Shown here: piece by piece, positions 35,946-44,822 of the stretch
How positions within the stretch are numbered: the stretch's first letter is position 1
Layout of the letters: the number at the start of each line of letters is the position of its first letter
Notes under the pieces: generated by a model
What the model was told of the DNA's origin: nothing
Seen by the model: only the letters and a program-made list of their open reading frames with translations
The model's database searches: none
Source of the DNA: Candidatus Diapherotrites archaeon LH_S9
GTDB lineage: Archaea; B1Sed10-29; WALL01; JAGXON01
Assembly: GCA_023659865.1 (NCBI GenBank)
Contig: JAGXON010000001.1
Span: 1-45,967, forward strand
DNA: 45,967 bases
Direction of reading: 5' to 3'
Program-made: the position numbers and the translations under genes

Positions 35946-36869
35946 ATGAAAAAAATCAATAAAGCAGCAGAAAACGCTGTAAGCCTAGCGAAAGTGAAAC
36001 CGGAAGAAAAAATCTTGATAGTCACGGATCCGCCAACCTACGAGGTCGGAGAAGCATTATTCAAAGCAGCCAAGAAAAAAGCTGGGCAAGCCCTGCTTGT
36101 CTTAACGGAACCGACCGGCCAGGACAGTTCGGAACCGCCGGAAGAAGTTTCAGAACTAATGCTAGAGCACGATATAATTTTTGCTCCAACAAAGTACTCT
36201 TTAACGCACACGAACGCGGTTCGATCCGTCTCAAAAAAAGGTGGAAGAGTCGGGACGTTGCCCGGGATTACAAGAGAATTGTTCAAAAGAGGTTTGACCG
36301 CTGATTACCAAAAGATCCAGGAGATAAACAACAAGTTAAAAAAAGAGTACGATAAAGCTGACTGGACTAAAGTCAAGGCAAACGGAACAGACATCCGTAT
36401 CCCAATTCACGGAAGAGAAGCTCTCACTATGGACGCTGAGCTCGACAAAAAAGGGGTAATAACCAACTTGCCTGACGGAGAATGCGGTTTAAGCCCTCCA
36501 GAAGGAAAGACAAGCGGTTTCTTTACTGCAAAAGACACTAATTACTCTGGAAAGACCGTGAAATTCGTTGTGGACAAAGGAAAAGTCCAGGACGTTGAAG
36601 GAAGCAAGAAATTGAAGGAAAAGCTCTGGTCCACTGAAAACGCGAGGAACATAGCCGAGTTCTCTATTGGAACGAACCCGAACGCCAGGTTAAGCGGGAA
36701 CATCCTCGAAGACGAGAAAGTTCTAGGAACATGCCACATCGCGGTCGGTGACTCTCAGAGCATGGGCGGAGAAATCGAGGCTCCAATCCACTGGGATTTC
36801 GTTATCCTGGAACCATCGATCTGGTTCGATGAAAAAAAAGTAATGGAGAAAGGAAAGCTATTGGTATAG
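35946..36869 (+). CDS. Aminopeptidase, M29-like family
   Basis: NLPDGECGLSPPEGKTSGFF..ENARNIAEFSIGTNPNARLSGNILEDEKVLGTCHIAVGDSQSMGGEIEAPIHWDFVI. Confidence 0.85.
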   Translation: MKKINKAAENAVSLAKVKPEEKILIVTDPPTYEVGEALFKAAKKKAGQALLVLTEPTGQDSSEPPEEVSELMLEHDIIFAPTKYSLTHTNAVRSVSKKGGRVGTLPGITRELFKRGLTADYQKIQEINNKLKKEYDKADWTKVKANGTDIRIPIHGREALTMDAELDKKGVITNLPDGECGLSPPEGKTSGFFTAKDTNYSGKTVKFVVDKGKVQDVEGSKKLKEKLWSTENARNIAEFSIGTNPNARLSGNILEDEKVLGTCHIAVGDSQSMGGEIEAPIHWDFVILEPSIWFDEKKVMEKGKLLV

Positions 36870-36917
36870 TCCTCGAAAAGTTTAAATACTGTGATTGCTT
36901 ACAGTACCCTAGATAGT

Positions 36918-37073
36918 ATGAGCATTTTCAGACCCTCCTGCCCAACTTGTTTCATGGAGAAAGGATACAGCACAAAACTAAAAAAGAAAGGAAAGTACAT
37001 GATCTGCGAAAAAAACCCGAATCACAAGTTCACGTCAAATAAAAAAGGCGAGCTGATTCCAGCCAATGGCTAA
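36918..37073 (+). CDS. Small Cys-containing protein
   Basis: MSIFRPSCPTCFMEKGYSTKLKKKGKYMICEKNPNHKFTSNKKGELIPANG; TATA-like TTTAAATA at 36881. Confidence 0.6.
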   Translation: MSIFRPSCPTCFMEKGYSTKLKKKGKYMICEKNPNHKFTSNKKGELIPANG

Positions 37074-37079
37074 AAAACC

Positions 37080-38108
37080 ATGAACAAAGGAAAAAAAGTC
37101 AGAGAAGAGATAGCAGACAAATGCAATTCTTTGCTCATAACAAGCTCCAGCGACTCGCCAGACATGAATTTGGAGTACTACTCAGGCGTTGACGCTTTAA
37201 CAACGTCAGGAACTTTTTTCTGGAACCTTGAAACCGAGCCAGTTCTGTCCATCAGCGACATTGAGCAACCTAACGACATGAAAAGAGTCAAAGAAAGGGA
37301 AGGAAGAAAACAAGTTTACGAACAGATCAAAGAAGAAAGCAGAACCAATAAAATTGGTGTTAACGGTCGTTACGTGAGCATGAACCAGAAGAAGAGGTTG
37401 GAGAAAGAACTGGAAGCAGAATTGGTTGACGTAAGCGACGAGCTGCAGGAGCAGCGATCTGTGAAAGACGAAGAAGAAATAAAGAACATAAAGAAAGCTT
37501 GTGATGTAACGCGGAAAGCGCTGGACAAAGCCAAGGAAGGCGTTGAGCAAGGAAAGAAAGAGAACGAGGTTTTCATCGACTTGCATGAACTGTATTACAA
37601 TGAACCGGTGAAATTGAGTTTCACTCCAATAGTTGCTTCAGGAAAGAACTCGGTTTACATCCACGTTTTCCCTGAAAACAAGAAAATCAGGAGGAACGAT
37701 ACTGTAATTGTTGACACGGGTTGCAGGGTGAACAATTACTGTTCAGACATGACGAGAACATTTTGTCTTAACCCAAGCAAGCAACAGGAAAAAATAATCA
37801 ATTTAACGGAAAGAGCTGTCGAAAAGGCTTTGAGCGAAGTCCGGCCAGGAATGACTGGAGCAGAAGCTTACAGGTTAGTTGAACAGTTTTTTGAGGACGA
37901 AAGCGTCCTGGATAACTGGAAGTACAGTTTAGGTCATGGTGTTGGCTTAAATATTCATGAGAGCCCGAGTTTGTCTCTGGAGAGTGAAGACGTTTTGAAG
38001 GAAGGGATGGTTTTCACGCTCGAGCCAGGTTTGTCGGTTCCTGGAGTTGGTGGTACTCGGATCGAGTTCACTGGAGTGCTTCAAAAGAACGGTTTTAAAA
38101 AACTTTAA
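37080..38108 (+). CDS. Xaa-Pro aminopeptidase/dipeptidase (M24 family)
   Basis: VIVDTGCRVNNYCSDMTRTF, YSLGHGVGLNIHESPSL, GMVFTLEPGL, GGTRIEFTGVL metal-ligand motifs. Confidence 0.93.
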   Translation: MNKGKKVREEIADKCNSLLITSSSDSPDMNLEYYSGVDALTTSGTFFWNLETEPVLSISDIEQPNDMKRVKEREGRKQVYEQIKEESRTNKIGVNGRYVSMNQKKRLEKELEAELVDVSDELQEQRSVKDEEEIKNIKKACDVTRKALDKAKEGVEQGKKENEVFIDLHELYYNEPVKLSFTPIVASGKNSVYIHVFPENKKIRRNDTVIVDTGCRVNNYCSDMTRTFCLNPSKQQEKIINLTERAVEKALSEVRPGMTGAEAYRLVEQFFEDESVLDNWKYSLGHGVGLNIHESPSLSLESEDVLKEGMVFTLEPGLSVPGVGGTRIEFTGVLQKNGFKKL

Positions 38109-38129
38109 AACCTGTAGAGACACAATCAG

Positions 38130-39506
38130 ATGGTGGTTGAAATGCCTGAAGAATCACCTAAAGAAAGAGTGAAGAGAATCGGAAAACAAGTCGTTAACGG
38201 CTTGAGAACGCTTAAACAAGATGTTAATGTTCCTATAGATGAAGAAGCTATAAATCAGTTCGAGCGAGAGATCGAAAGCGAGGAACTGAACGTTTTTACT
38301 GAAAGCGGAAGAAACATCAGTGAAAACATGGGAACAGAAGTTAAAGGACTTTTCACTCGAAGAGGGGGAGAAGACATAATTCAATTGCCTGACCTGCAGG
38401 AAACGAACGACTTGACCATAATGCATGAAATGGTCCATGCTGTAAGGCAAAAAGAAAAGGATTTGGATCCGTTCAGAGAAGAACTGCCCGAAGAAATCGA
38501 TGAATCGGCCACGAACTGGCTCGCGACACACATCGCCGTGGTCAACGGCTACAATCCTGAACACGTCAAAAAATTCGAGAAAGAACAAGTTTATCCAGGA
38601 AGAACTTTAAGCAACATCATGGAAGGCTACGAAGGCAAGTTAAAGAAAGAAATAAGCAAAAGAACGCTCAGAAACATGCAGGAAGCAAGAAAAATAGTTA
38701 AAAAAAGGTATAAGACGCTTTCAGACAACTTCTTAAGAAAATCAATGACTTCAATAGCCAAATACTACAGGCCGGAAAGAACTCCTTATTACTTCGACGA
38801 TGTTTCAGAAGAAATAGCCGGAGTCTTGAGAGGGGACCTGGATTTTGAGGAGCAAGATTTCGAGGAACTGGAAGGCAGGCTCGAAGCAATCCATAAAATG
38901 AATGAGCACGTTCTGGAAAACGAGAACAGAGACGTAAGGTTAAGCGGTCTGAAAACGCTTTTAGACGCTCACGAAGAACTCAGGGGATTGAACGAGGAAC
39001 AAAGAGAAGAGAAGTTAAACGATCTTAACCTGGAAGAAAACATACAAGAAGACATAAAAGAAGCTATGGGAGAAGGATTCAATCCAAAAAAAGTAATGGA
39101 ATTCAAAAACAGAAGAGTGAACGAGATAGGTATTGGACCAGAAGAAGTTAACATACTCAAAAAATGGGAGCAAGAGCAAGAGCACTTCCAGGACAAGGGA
39201 TTAGAAGCAGCGGAAGACATTTTAGAAAGAGCTAAGCCCGAGGTACAGGAGGATACCGGAGAAAACTTGCTGAAAACCTATGAAGAGAACAGAGGCCCTC
39301 TACCAGGAAACGATGCACTGGAAGTCCTGAAGGACATTGGAGAAGAAGTAGGCATAGAAAGCAAGGACTGGACTGGAGAAGAAGGAGAAAAACATTGGGA
39401 ACCACCAGAACTAGGTGAAAGACCTGAAACAGGTCCAGAAGAAGCAGTAGAAGAAGCTGAACCTGAGTTCACTAAAGAAACGGAGGATGAGGAAGACGAG
39501 TATTGA
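38130..39506 (+). CDS. Predicted gluzincin-like metalloprotease with long helical acidic tail
   Basis: LTIMHEMVHAVRQKEKDLDPFREELPEEIDESATNWLATHI: HExxH plus downstream ESATNW. Confidence 0.65.
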   Translation: MVVEMPEESPKERVKRIGKQVVNGLRTLKQDVNVPIDEEAINQFEREIESEELNVFTESGRNISENMGTEVKGLFTRRGGEDIIQLPDLQETNDLTIMHEMVHAVRQKEKDLDPFREELPEEIDESATNWLATHIAVVNGYNPEHVKKFEKEQVYPGRTLSNIMEGYEGKLKKEISKRTLRNMQEARKIVKKRYKTLSDNFLRKSMTSIAKYYRPERTPYYFDDVSEEIAGVLRGDLDFEEQDFEELEGRLEAIHKMNEHVLENENRDVRLSGLKTLLDAHEELRGLNEEQREEKLNDLNLEENIQEDIKEAMGEGFNPKKVMEFKNRRVNEIGIGPEEVNILKKWEQEQEHFQDKGLEAAEDILERAKPEVQEDTGENLLKTYEENRGPLPGNDALEVLKDIGEEVGIESKDWTGEEGEKHWEPPELGERPETGPEEAVEEAEPEFTKETEDEEDEY

Positions 39507-39507
39507 A

Positions 39508-40161
39508 CTACTCTTCTTCGGATTTCATGAGGTAGGCTACAGAGACTTCGGAGTCTCTGCGTCCGATCATCTTTTTTTCGATTACTTCAAAGTCTTTTGA
39601 GAGTTTTTTTAGTTTCTTCAGAACTTTCTTTTTGGTGAACGCGTTGCAGAAGTGAGTTACTATCACGTGACCGCCTGGTTTCAGGACTCTTTTCATTTCT
39701 TGCATGGCTTTTTCTTCGTCTTTGGCTTTGTGGATTGTGTCCAGGCAGACGATTAGGTTGAAAGAGTTTTCTTCGAAAGGTAGTTCTGTTGCAACTCCTC
39801 TTTGGACTGGGAAACCTTTTTTTTCTGCTTTTTTAATCATTTCTTTATCCGGATCTATTCCTACTACGTCAACTTCTTTTCCTATTCCTTTCAAGTATTC
39901 TTCGAACAGTGCTGAGCCCATGCCGATGTCTAGGATTTTCTTGTCTAGACTGGTTTTTTCAAGCATTGGAAGCAAGTCCTCGTACTTCTTGTACTGTGCT
40001 TCCTTCATCCAGCTATCGTAGACCAGGTTTGATATCCCCATTGCAGTATACCTTCTAGTTTTTCTGATATAAAACTCTTCAGTAGTCACAAATATCGAGT
40101 GGGTTGGACCATAAAGAGCCGTAAGTCCTGTCTTTATCGGTCGTGAATAGCTCTGTTCCAA
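39508..40161 (-). CDS. Class I SAM-dependent methyltransferase (start possibly internal at MGISNLVYDSW)
   Basis: KKILDIGMGSALFEEYL, VVGIDPDKEMI, ATELPFEENSFNLIVCLDTIHK, EMKRVLKPGGHVIVTHF. Confidence 0.9.
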   Translation of the reverse strand: MEQSYSRPIKTGLTALYGPTHSIFVTTEEFYIRKTRRYTAMGISNLVYDSWMKEAQYKKYEDLLPMLEKTSLDKKILDIGMGSALFEEYLKGIGKEVDVVGIDPDKEMIKKAEKKGFPVQRGVATELPFEENSFNLIVCLDTIHKAKDEEKAMQEMKRVLKPGGHVIVTHFCNAFTKKKVLKKLKKLSKDFEVIEKKMIGRRDSEVSVAYLMKSEEE

Positions 40162-40390
40162 ATCCTACTTCTCCTAAAAGATTGACGAAGCCCCATCCAT
40201 TGAACTTGATTGACTTTCCTAACAGTATCTTATCGCCTTCCCTCAAGCCTTATTTTTTGTTAGTTCGTACGGTTCTTTCAGTAAAACGAATTCAATTCTT
40301 GTCTCCCAACAAAAGTAGTTCTCATTGCTGTTCCTGCAACTCCCATCACAATTGTTCCTGCGTTAAACATCTTGTCAAAAAATCCTATAG
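40140..40390 (-). pseudogene. Decayed gene fragment of unknown family, multiple frameshifts
   Basis: Successive minus frames: DIEISIGFFDKMFNAGTIVMGVAGTAMRTTFVGRQE / EFVLLKEPYELTKNKA / GLREGDKILLGKSIKFNGWGFVNLLGEVGFGTELF. Confidence 0.4.
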
Positions 40391-40544
40391 ATATTTCTAT
40401 GTCCTGGACTTATCATTTTTTAGTTGTGCCGAGAGTCTGTGGCATTTTTTCACGTATTGGGTGAAGAAGCAGCCGTTTAAAGTTGGAGAAGAGCAAGAAA
40501 AAAAAGATGAAAAGATAGATGAAAAGAAATGAACAAAAGGAAAG

Positions 40545-40682
40545 TGCGCCAGCCGGGATCTTCAAAATCTTTCAGTTAATTCTTTTTTTTGAACCCGGGT
40601 CGCAAGCTGTTCCCGTCCTTTTGCTCGAGCTTTTTCTAAAAGGTCGTGGGAAGCTTGAGTCCTACCACTAGACTACTGGCGC
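40545..40682 (-). tRNA. tRNA-Gly(CCC), 138 nt precursor with a canonical 37/38 intron (~38 nt) and a T-loop intron (~29 nt)
   Basis: GCGCCAG/CTGGCGC, A73; D stem GTC/GAC; anticodon CAAGC-TTCCCA[CGACCTTTTAGAAAAAGCTCGAGCAAAAGGACGGGAAC]A-GCTTG; T arm CCGGG-TTCAA[AAAAAAGAATTAACTGAAAGATTTTGAAG]AT-CCCGG. Excised length 71 nt. Confidence 0.88.
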
Positions 40683-40778
40683 TTTGTTTGAATTCATGGG
40701 GTTTTCAAGCGTTTTTTGGTGTTGTTAGTTAAGTGTGGTGGTATCTTTTTTAACTTTGTTTCCAACTAATTAAGTGAG

Positions 40779-41597
40779 GTGAACAAGATTAAAAAAAAGA
40801 TCGTTACCACAAGCTGGGATGACGGGCATCCCTTAGACATAAAATTAGCGAATCTCTTCAAGAAATATGATATTCCCGCAACTTTCTATATCTCACCAGA
40901 AAACAGGGAAGGAGAAACCATGACTGAATCTCAGATTAAAAATATCTCTGAAGATTTTGATGTGGGTGGACACACCTACACCCACCCTGATTTAACAAAA
41001 CTATCTGAGAAAAAAGCATTTAATGAAATAAAGAAAGGAAAAAAAAGATTAGAAGAGATAACCGGACAAGAAGTAACCTCTTTCTGCTATCCCAAAGGAA
41101 GATATAATAAAAAAATAATCGATCTAGTAAAAAAAGCTGGATTCAAAGGTGCAAGAACAACACATCCATTAAGAATAACTCCAAACCAAAAACTGTTTGA
41201 ATTAGGAGTCACGGTAGGATTTGCTCAGAGAAGAAACACAGGACTAATTGTTTTTATCAAAAATCCAACCTTTGAAAGGCGCAATCTCAAATTTCTTCTA
41301 GACGGAGAAAAGCGCAATCTGAAATTTTTTCTAGATAGATTATTCTCTAGTAATGGAAGTAGAAAAGAAGGAAAGGAGCTTGCTTATGATGCTCTTGATT
41401 ATTTGGTAAAAAATGAAGGTATCCTCCATATTTGGGGACATTCATGGGCAATAGAAGAGAATCAAAAATGGAAGGAACTAGAGAAACTTTTGGCTTATAT
41501 AAACAAAAAGTCAAAAAATACTGAATTAACCTTTTTAAACAATACTCAACTGATAAAACTATTAAGAGAAAATAAAGTAGGAGAGACACACGCTTAA
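40779..41597 (+). CDS. Polysaccharide deacetylase (NodB-type)
   Basis: VTTSWDDGHPLDIKLANLFKKYDIPATFYISPE..FDVGGHTYTHPDLTKLS..SFCYPKGRYNKKIIDLVKKAGFKGARTT; start GTG. Confidence 0.9.
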   Translation: MNKIKKKIVTTSWDDGHPLDIKLANLFKKYDIPATFYISPENREGETMTESQIKNISEDFDVGGHTYTHPDLTKLSEKKAFNEIKKGKKRLEEITGQEVTSFCYPKGRYNKKIIDLVKKAGFKGARTTHPLRITPNQKLFELGVTVGFAQRRNTGLIVFIKNPTFERRNLKFLLDGEKRNLKFFLDRLFSSNGSRKEGKELAYDALDYLVKNEGILHIWGHSWAIEENQKWKELEKLLAYINKKSKNTELTFLNNTQLIKLLRENKVGETHA

Positions 41598-41599
41598 TA

Positions 41600-41860
41600 G
41601 CAGGGAATCAAAAATAATAGAACCCTTATTTCAAAAATTACCTCTACTGAGATCAGCCTATGCTAAAATTTTACAGGCCTCAAGTAAAATTAGCAAAAGT
41701 CAGGGAATAGATGTAATGAAAAAAGATTGGGACTGCCTAATCGTTTTGGATGCATTGGTTTTGGCTTTTTTGAGGAAAAAATCTCTCAAGGATTTTTCCT
41801 TATTTTTCTTCAAGTCTTATTGCACTCGCCAAAACAGCTTAGTTTTTGAAATACATTAAG
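41600..41860 (+). pseudogene. Truncated sulfatase/alkaline-phosphatase-type N-terminal remnant
   Basis: SRESKIIEPLFQKLPLLRSAYAKILQASSKISKSQGIDVMKKDWDCLIVLDALVLAFLRKKSLKDFSLFFFKSYCTRQNSLVFEIH*: DWDxLIVLDA opening then loss of homology. Confidence 0.4.
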
Positions 41861-42090
41861 TTAAGGTTCCCAATAATAAAATTTCCGGGCTTTCCGAAAG
41901 TGTTTTGAACCTATCTTTTGAATATCCGTACATACCCCTAGATCTACTTTTGAAACCAGTAAATACTACATAACCCTCTTTGTAAACCTTAGTAGCCCCC
42001 TCAAGCTGTTTTTTACAGGTTATAATGGGTACCTTTATCTCCTATATACATTAAGAAATACTGTGTGAAGACGACTGAGATACAAATTTT

Positions 42091-42501
42091 TTAGGCGTTT
42101 CCCACTATTTTAGGCAGTTCACCTAGTTCTGGTAGGTCGTAATCCTTTATTTCTTTTTCCGAGTACTTTTTCTGGATGTAGGCTTTGCGTTCCGGCACCA
42201 TGTTCATCAAACAGTTTTTCACGTCTTTCAGAACATTTTCTTCTGCTTCTATCGTGACCTGGCCTCCCTCGTATTTGAGTCTGCCGCCTTTCCGTTGTTC
42301 GTCTATTTTTTCCGGAGTAAAAGTTGCTTTCTGGTCCTCTAGCTCGAGGAATACTTTTTTTCCATCTGATTTTGCTTTTGCGTTTTGCTCGAGCGATTCA
42401 GCCACGTTTTTGGCGAGCACTTCCGTGGTTTTCAACAGGTTTCTGTAGCCTATAACTGAAAGAGCTCTCACGGTTCCTGCGTCGAGCACTATCTTGTTCA
42501 T
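42091..42501 (-). CDS. Hypothetical protein
   Basis: 136 aa; MNKIVLDAGTVRALSVIGYRNLLKTTEVLAKNVAESLEQNAK. Confidence 0.65.
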   Translation of the reverse strand: MNKIVLDAGTVRALSVIGYRNLLKTTEVLAKNVAESLEQNAKAKSDGKKVFLELEDQKATFTPEKIDEQRKGGRLKYEGGQVTIEAEENVLKDVKNCLMNMVPERKAYIQKKYSEKEIKDYDLPELGELPKIVGNA

Positions 42502-42526
42502 CTCATTGAAAGAAAACCTCCAAAAC

Positions 42527-42534
42527 TTTAAATA
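42527..42534 (+). promoter_or_regulatory. Archaeal TATA box-like element
   Basis: TTTAAATA centred ~27 nt upstream of ATG 42558, spacing expected for a leaderless transcript. Confidence 0.4.
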
Positions 42535-42557
42535 CTTTTGCCGGCAACTTTTTGTGT

Positions 42558-42722
42558 ATGGAAGAAAAGATGTCTATTGGAGTGCTCCTGACTTTTTCCG
42601 GTGCCAGCCTATTTTACTTGCTGGAGAAAACATTTGAATCAGTCATCATATGCAGTGTCCCGCTAGTGGTTGGAGTAGTACTTCTTTTAAGCCATTATAA
42701 CGTGATAGAAGAGGAGTTGTAA
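42558..42722 (+). CDS. Small membrane protein (54 aa), not in ORF track
   Basis: MEEKMSIGVLLTFSGASLFYLLEKTFESVIICSVPLVVGVVLLLSHYNVIEEEL; TATA-like box upstream. Confidence 0.6.
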   Translation: MEEKMSIGVLLTFSGASLFYLLEKTFESVIICSVPLVVGVVLLLSHYNVIEEEL

Positions 42723-42724
42723 TC

Positions 42725-43207
42725 ATGAACGACTTAATGGATTTGCTGAAGGAAAGAAGATCGATCAGAGAATTCAAGGATAAGAAGGTTAGTAAAGAAG
42801 ACGTTCGAAAGATCTTGGAAGCCGGTCGGTGGGCGCCAAGCTCTTTCAACAGTCAGCCATGGAATTTCATAGTTATAAGAGACTGGAAGAAAGAAGTGGG
42901 AGAGAGCGGTAGCTGGTCTTCTCCTGTAAGCAGATCGGATTTCAGTATCGCGATCGTTTCAGATGAAGAAAACGAGTTGAACGCAGTTAACGCTGGAATT
43001 GCTGGTCAGAACATAGTTCTTGAAGCATGGTCTCTGGGAGTGGGCTCGTGCTGGATCAGGGGTTTTGACGAGAACAAAGTCAAGAAAATTCTTTCTGTTC
43101 CTAGCGACAAGCACGTGGTCGCGTTAATCGCTTTCGGTTACCCGGACGAAAATCCTTCGAGCTCAAGGAAGCGTTTAGAGAAACTGGTTCACTGGAGTGA
43201 TTGGTGA
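42725..43207 (+). CDS. Nitroreductase-family protein
   Basis: LMDLLKERRSIREFKDKKVSKEDVRKILEAGRWAPSSFNSQPWNFIVIRD..LGVGSCWIRGF..ALIAFGYPDE. Confidence 0.93.
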   Translation: MNDLMDLLKERRSIREFKDKKVSKEDVRKILEAGRWAPSSFNSQPWNFIVIRDWKKEVGESGSWSSPVSRSDFSIAIVSDEENELNAVNAGIAGQNIVLEAWSLGVGSCWIRGFDENKVKKILSVPSDKHVVALIAFGYPDENPSSSRKRLEKLVHWSDW

Positions 43208-43989
43208 TGGAAGCTTTCAAGTCTGAAAAAGTTCCGGAAGAAGATTTGAAGAAAGTTAAAAAGATAGAGCGTAAAGTCAGGAGAGAGCTGGGAGTGAAAG
43301 AAGTTCGTTTGCTTCTCGCTATCTCAGATGAGTTCAAGGAAACAGCTATCCAGACTTTGTTCAACGAAGAAGAGGAGCCTCTGATAATGTTCAATTACGA
43401 GTCGGACATAGTTCAACGGGTTTTGAAGGACGGAACTGCTTTGGAAGGCATTTTGCTTCATGAGAACATGCACATCCTGCAGGAAGAAAGCGAGAAGTAC
43501 GTTGAATTGATTGAAAAGATCAAGAAGTCAGCTAACAAGCACAAGAACGAGTTCAGAGAAAAGAAGAAGTTGCAGGAATTGCTTCAAACCGTTGTAATGG
43601 TCCTGAAGGACTTGATGGTTAACGACGAACTGCTGAAGAAAGGAGAAGGAAAAAAGTTGTTGAAGTACTACGAGAACTCCATTAGAATAAAGCCAAAAAC
43701 TCGGACAGAGATCGATGTAGATTACTGGAATGATTTGTTCGTTGCCGTGATCAGCTTGGTTCCTGCGTGGATACCTTTCTACAGGAATAACATGCGGAAA
43801 GAAGGAGCCAACATACGGAACTTGATTCATGACAAGTATTCAGAGGTACCGATAAAAGTTTCTCAGATCGGGAACCAGTTGATGGATGAACTCATGGAAA
43901 TGCACATGCCTCCAGAGCAAGAGGAAGCGGATGAATTGTTCGATGAACTGATAAGCCTTCACGACGAGCTTTCAGATACCTCAAAATAA
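43201..43989 (+). CDS. Putative metalloprotease-like hypothetical protein
   Basis: LEGILLHENMHILQEESEKY (HExxH) followed by VLKDLMVNDELLKKG. Confidence 0.6.
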   Translation: MVMEAFKSEKVPEEDLKKVKKIERKVRRELGVKEVRLLLAISDEFKETAIQTLFNEEEEPLIMFNYESDIVQRVLKDGTALEGILLHENMHILQEESEKYVELIEKIKKSANKHKNEFREKKKLQELLQTVVMVLKDLMVNDELLKKGEGKKLLKYYENSIRIKPKTRTEIDVDYWNDLFVAVISLVPAWIPFYRNNMRKEGANIRNLIHDKYSEVPIKVSQIGNQLMDELMEMHMPPEQEEADELFDELISLHDELSDTSK

Positions 43990-44822
43990 ACTCTAGAGAT
44001 GTAGATGGCTCCGAAAGGTACCTGGAAAACGAGCACGACTATCAAACTCAATATTCTTGAAACTATTTGTATTGGCGGGAACACTATTGACGCAAGAGTT
44101 AAAGGTAGCGAGACAACGCTTACTCCTACTCCTACTGCTATGTTAACTCCGATTATCAGAAGCCAGAAGAACACGAGCTCCCACGAAAGAAGTTCTTTCA
44201 AGTAACACAGTACTTGCTTGAATGTCTTGTCAGTGAAAGCTACTGCAGGCAAGCCCAGAAAGAAGTACAGACCCATAAAGATCGAGGCGATCACGAAGAC
44301 AGCGAAAGAAACTAAAGCAGACGCAATAAAGATTATAGCAGACGCAATAGAGATCAGGAAAAACTCTTTCAAAGCAAGAAAAACTGTGAGCAAGACAAAA
44401 GGTGCTGAAACAATTAAAATAGCAGCTACTGTCACTATCGTGAACCCTAACTGCATTTTGAGGAACCTGAACCATTTTTTTCTAGCGAGAGAAAAAGTTT
44501 CCTCTAAATCAAAACCTTTTTCCAGAACTATTTTCTTAGCTGAAATGAACAACCAGGCGCTGAAAAACCCTGACAGGAAAAGCAGTAAAGCAAAAAGAAC
44601 CAGTGAACCAACCAATGAAACGAATATAATGAAGAAAACTTCTACTCCAGTTCCCTTCAGCAAGAAGTATCCAGCACCTCCAAAAAGAACGAACAAGAGA
44701 AAGAAAGCAAATGAAACTAGTAGTGGAGTAAAGTAAGAAGCTAGAGATATTCCTGCAAGCCCAATATTTTCTTTCCATTCCTTCAGCGAGTCGAACAAAA
44801 CTTCTTCATACATAGAAACCAC
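43959..44822 (-). CDS. Multi-pass membrane protein
   Basis: Several hydrophobic segments (LLVSFAFFLLFVLFGGAGYF.., FIIFVSLVGSLVLFALLLFLSGFF..). Confidence 0.75.
   Translation of the reverse strand: MVSMYEEVLFDSLKEWKENIGLAGISLASYFTPLLVSFAFFLLFVLFGGAGYFLLKGTGVEVFFIIFVSLVGSLVLFALLLFLSGFFSAWLFISAKKIVLEKGFDLEETFSLARKKWFRFLKMQLGFTIVTVAAILIVSAPFVLLTVFLALKEFFLISIASAIIFIASALVSFAVFVIASIFMGLYFFLGLPAVAFTDKTFKQVLCYLKELLSWELVFFWLLIIGVNIAVGVGVSVVSLPLTLASIVFPPIQIVSRILSLIVVLVFQVPFGAIYISRVYFEVSESSS

Noticed and set aside
40143-40532. 129-aa plus ORF NSSVPNPTSPKRLTKPH..
   Set aside because: No family resemblance; opposite strand carries protein-like fragments of a decayed gene.
44218-44736. 172-aa plus Lys/Thr-rich ORF
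   Set aside because: Antisense to the multi-pass membrane protein 43959-44822; reversed hydrophobic codons.
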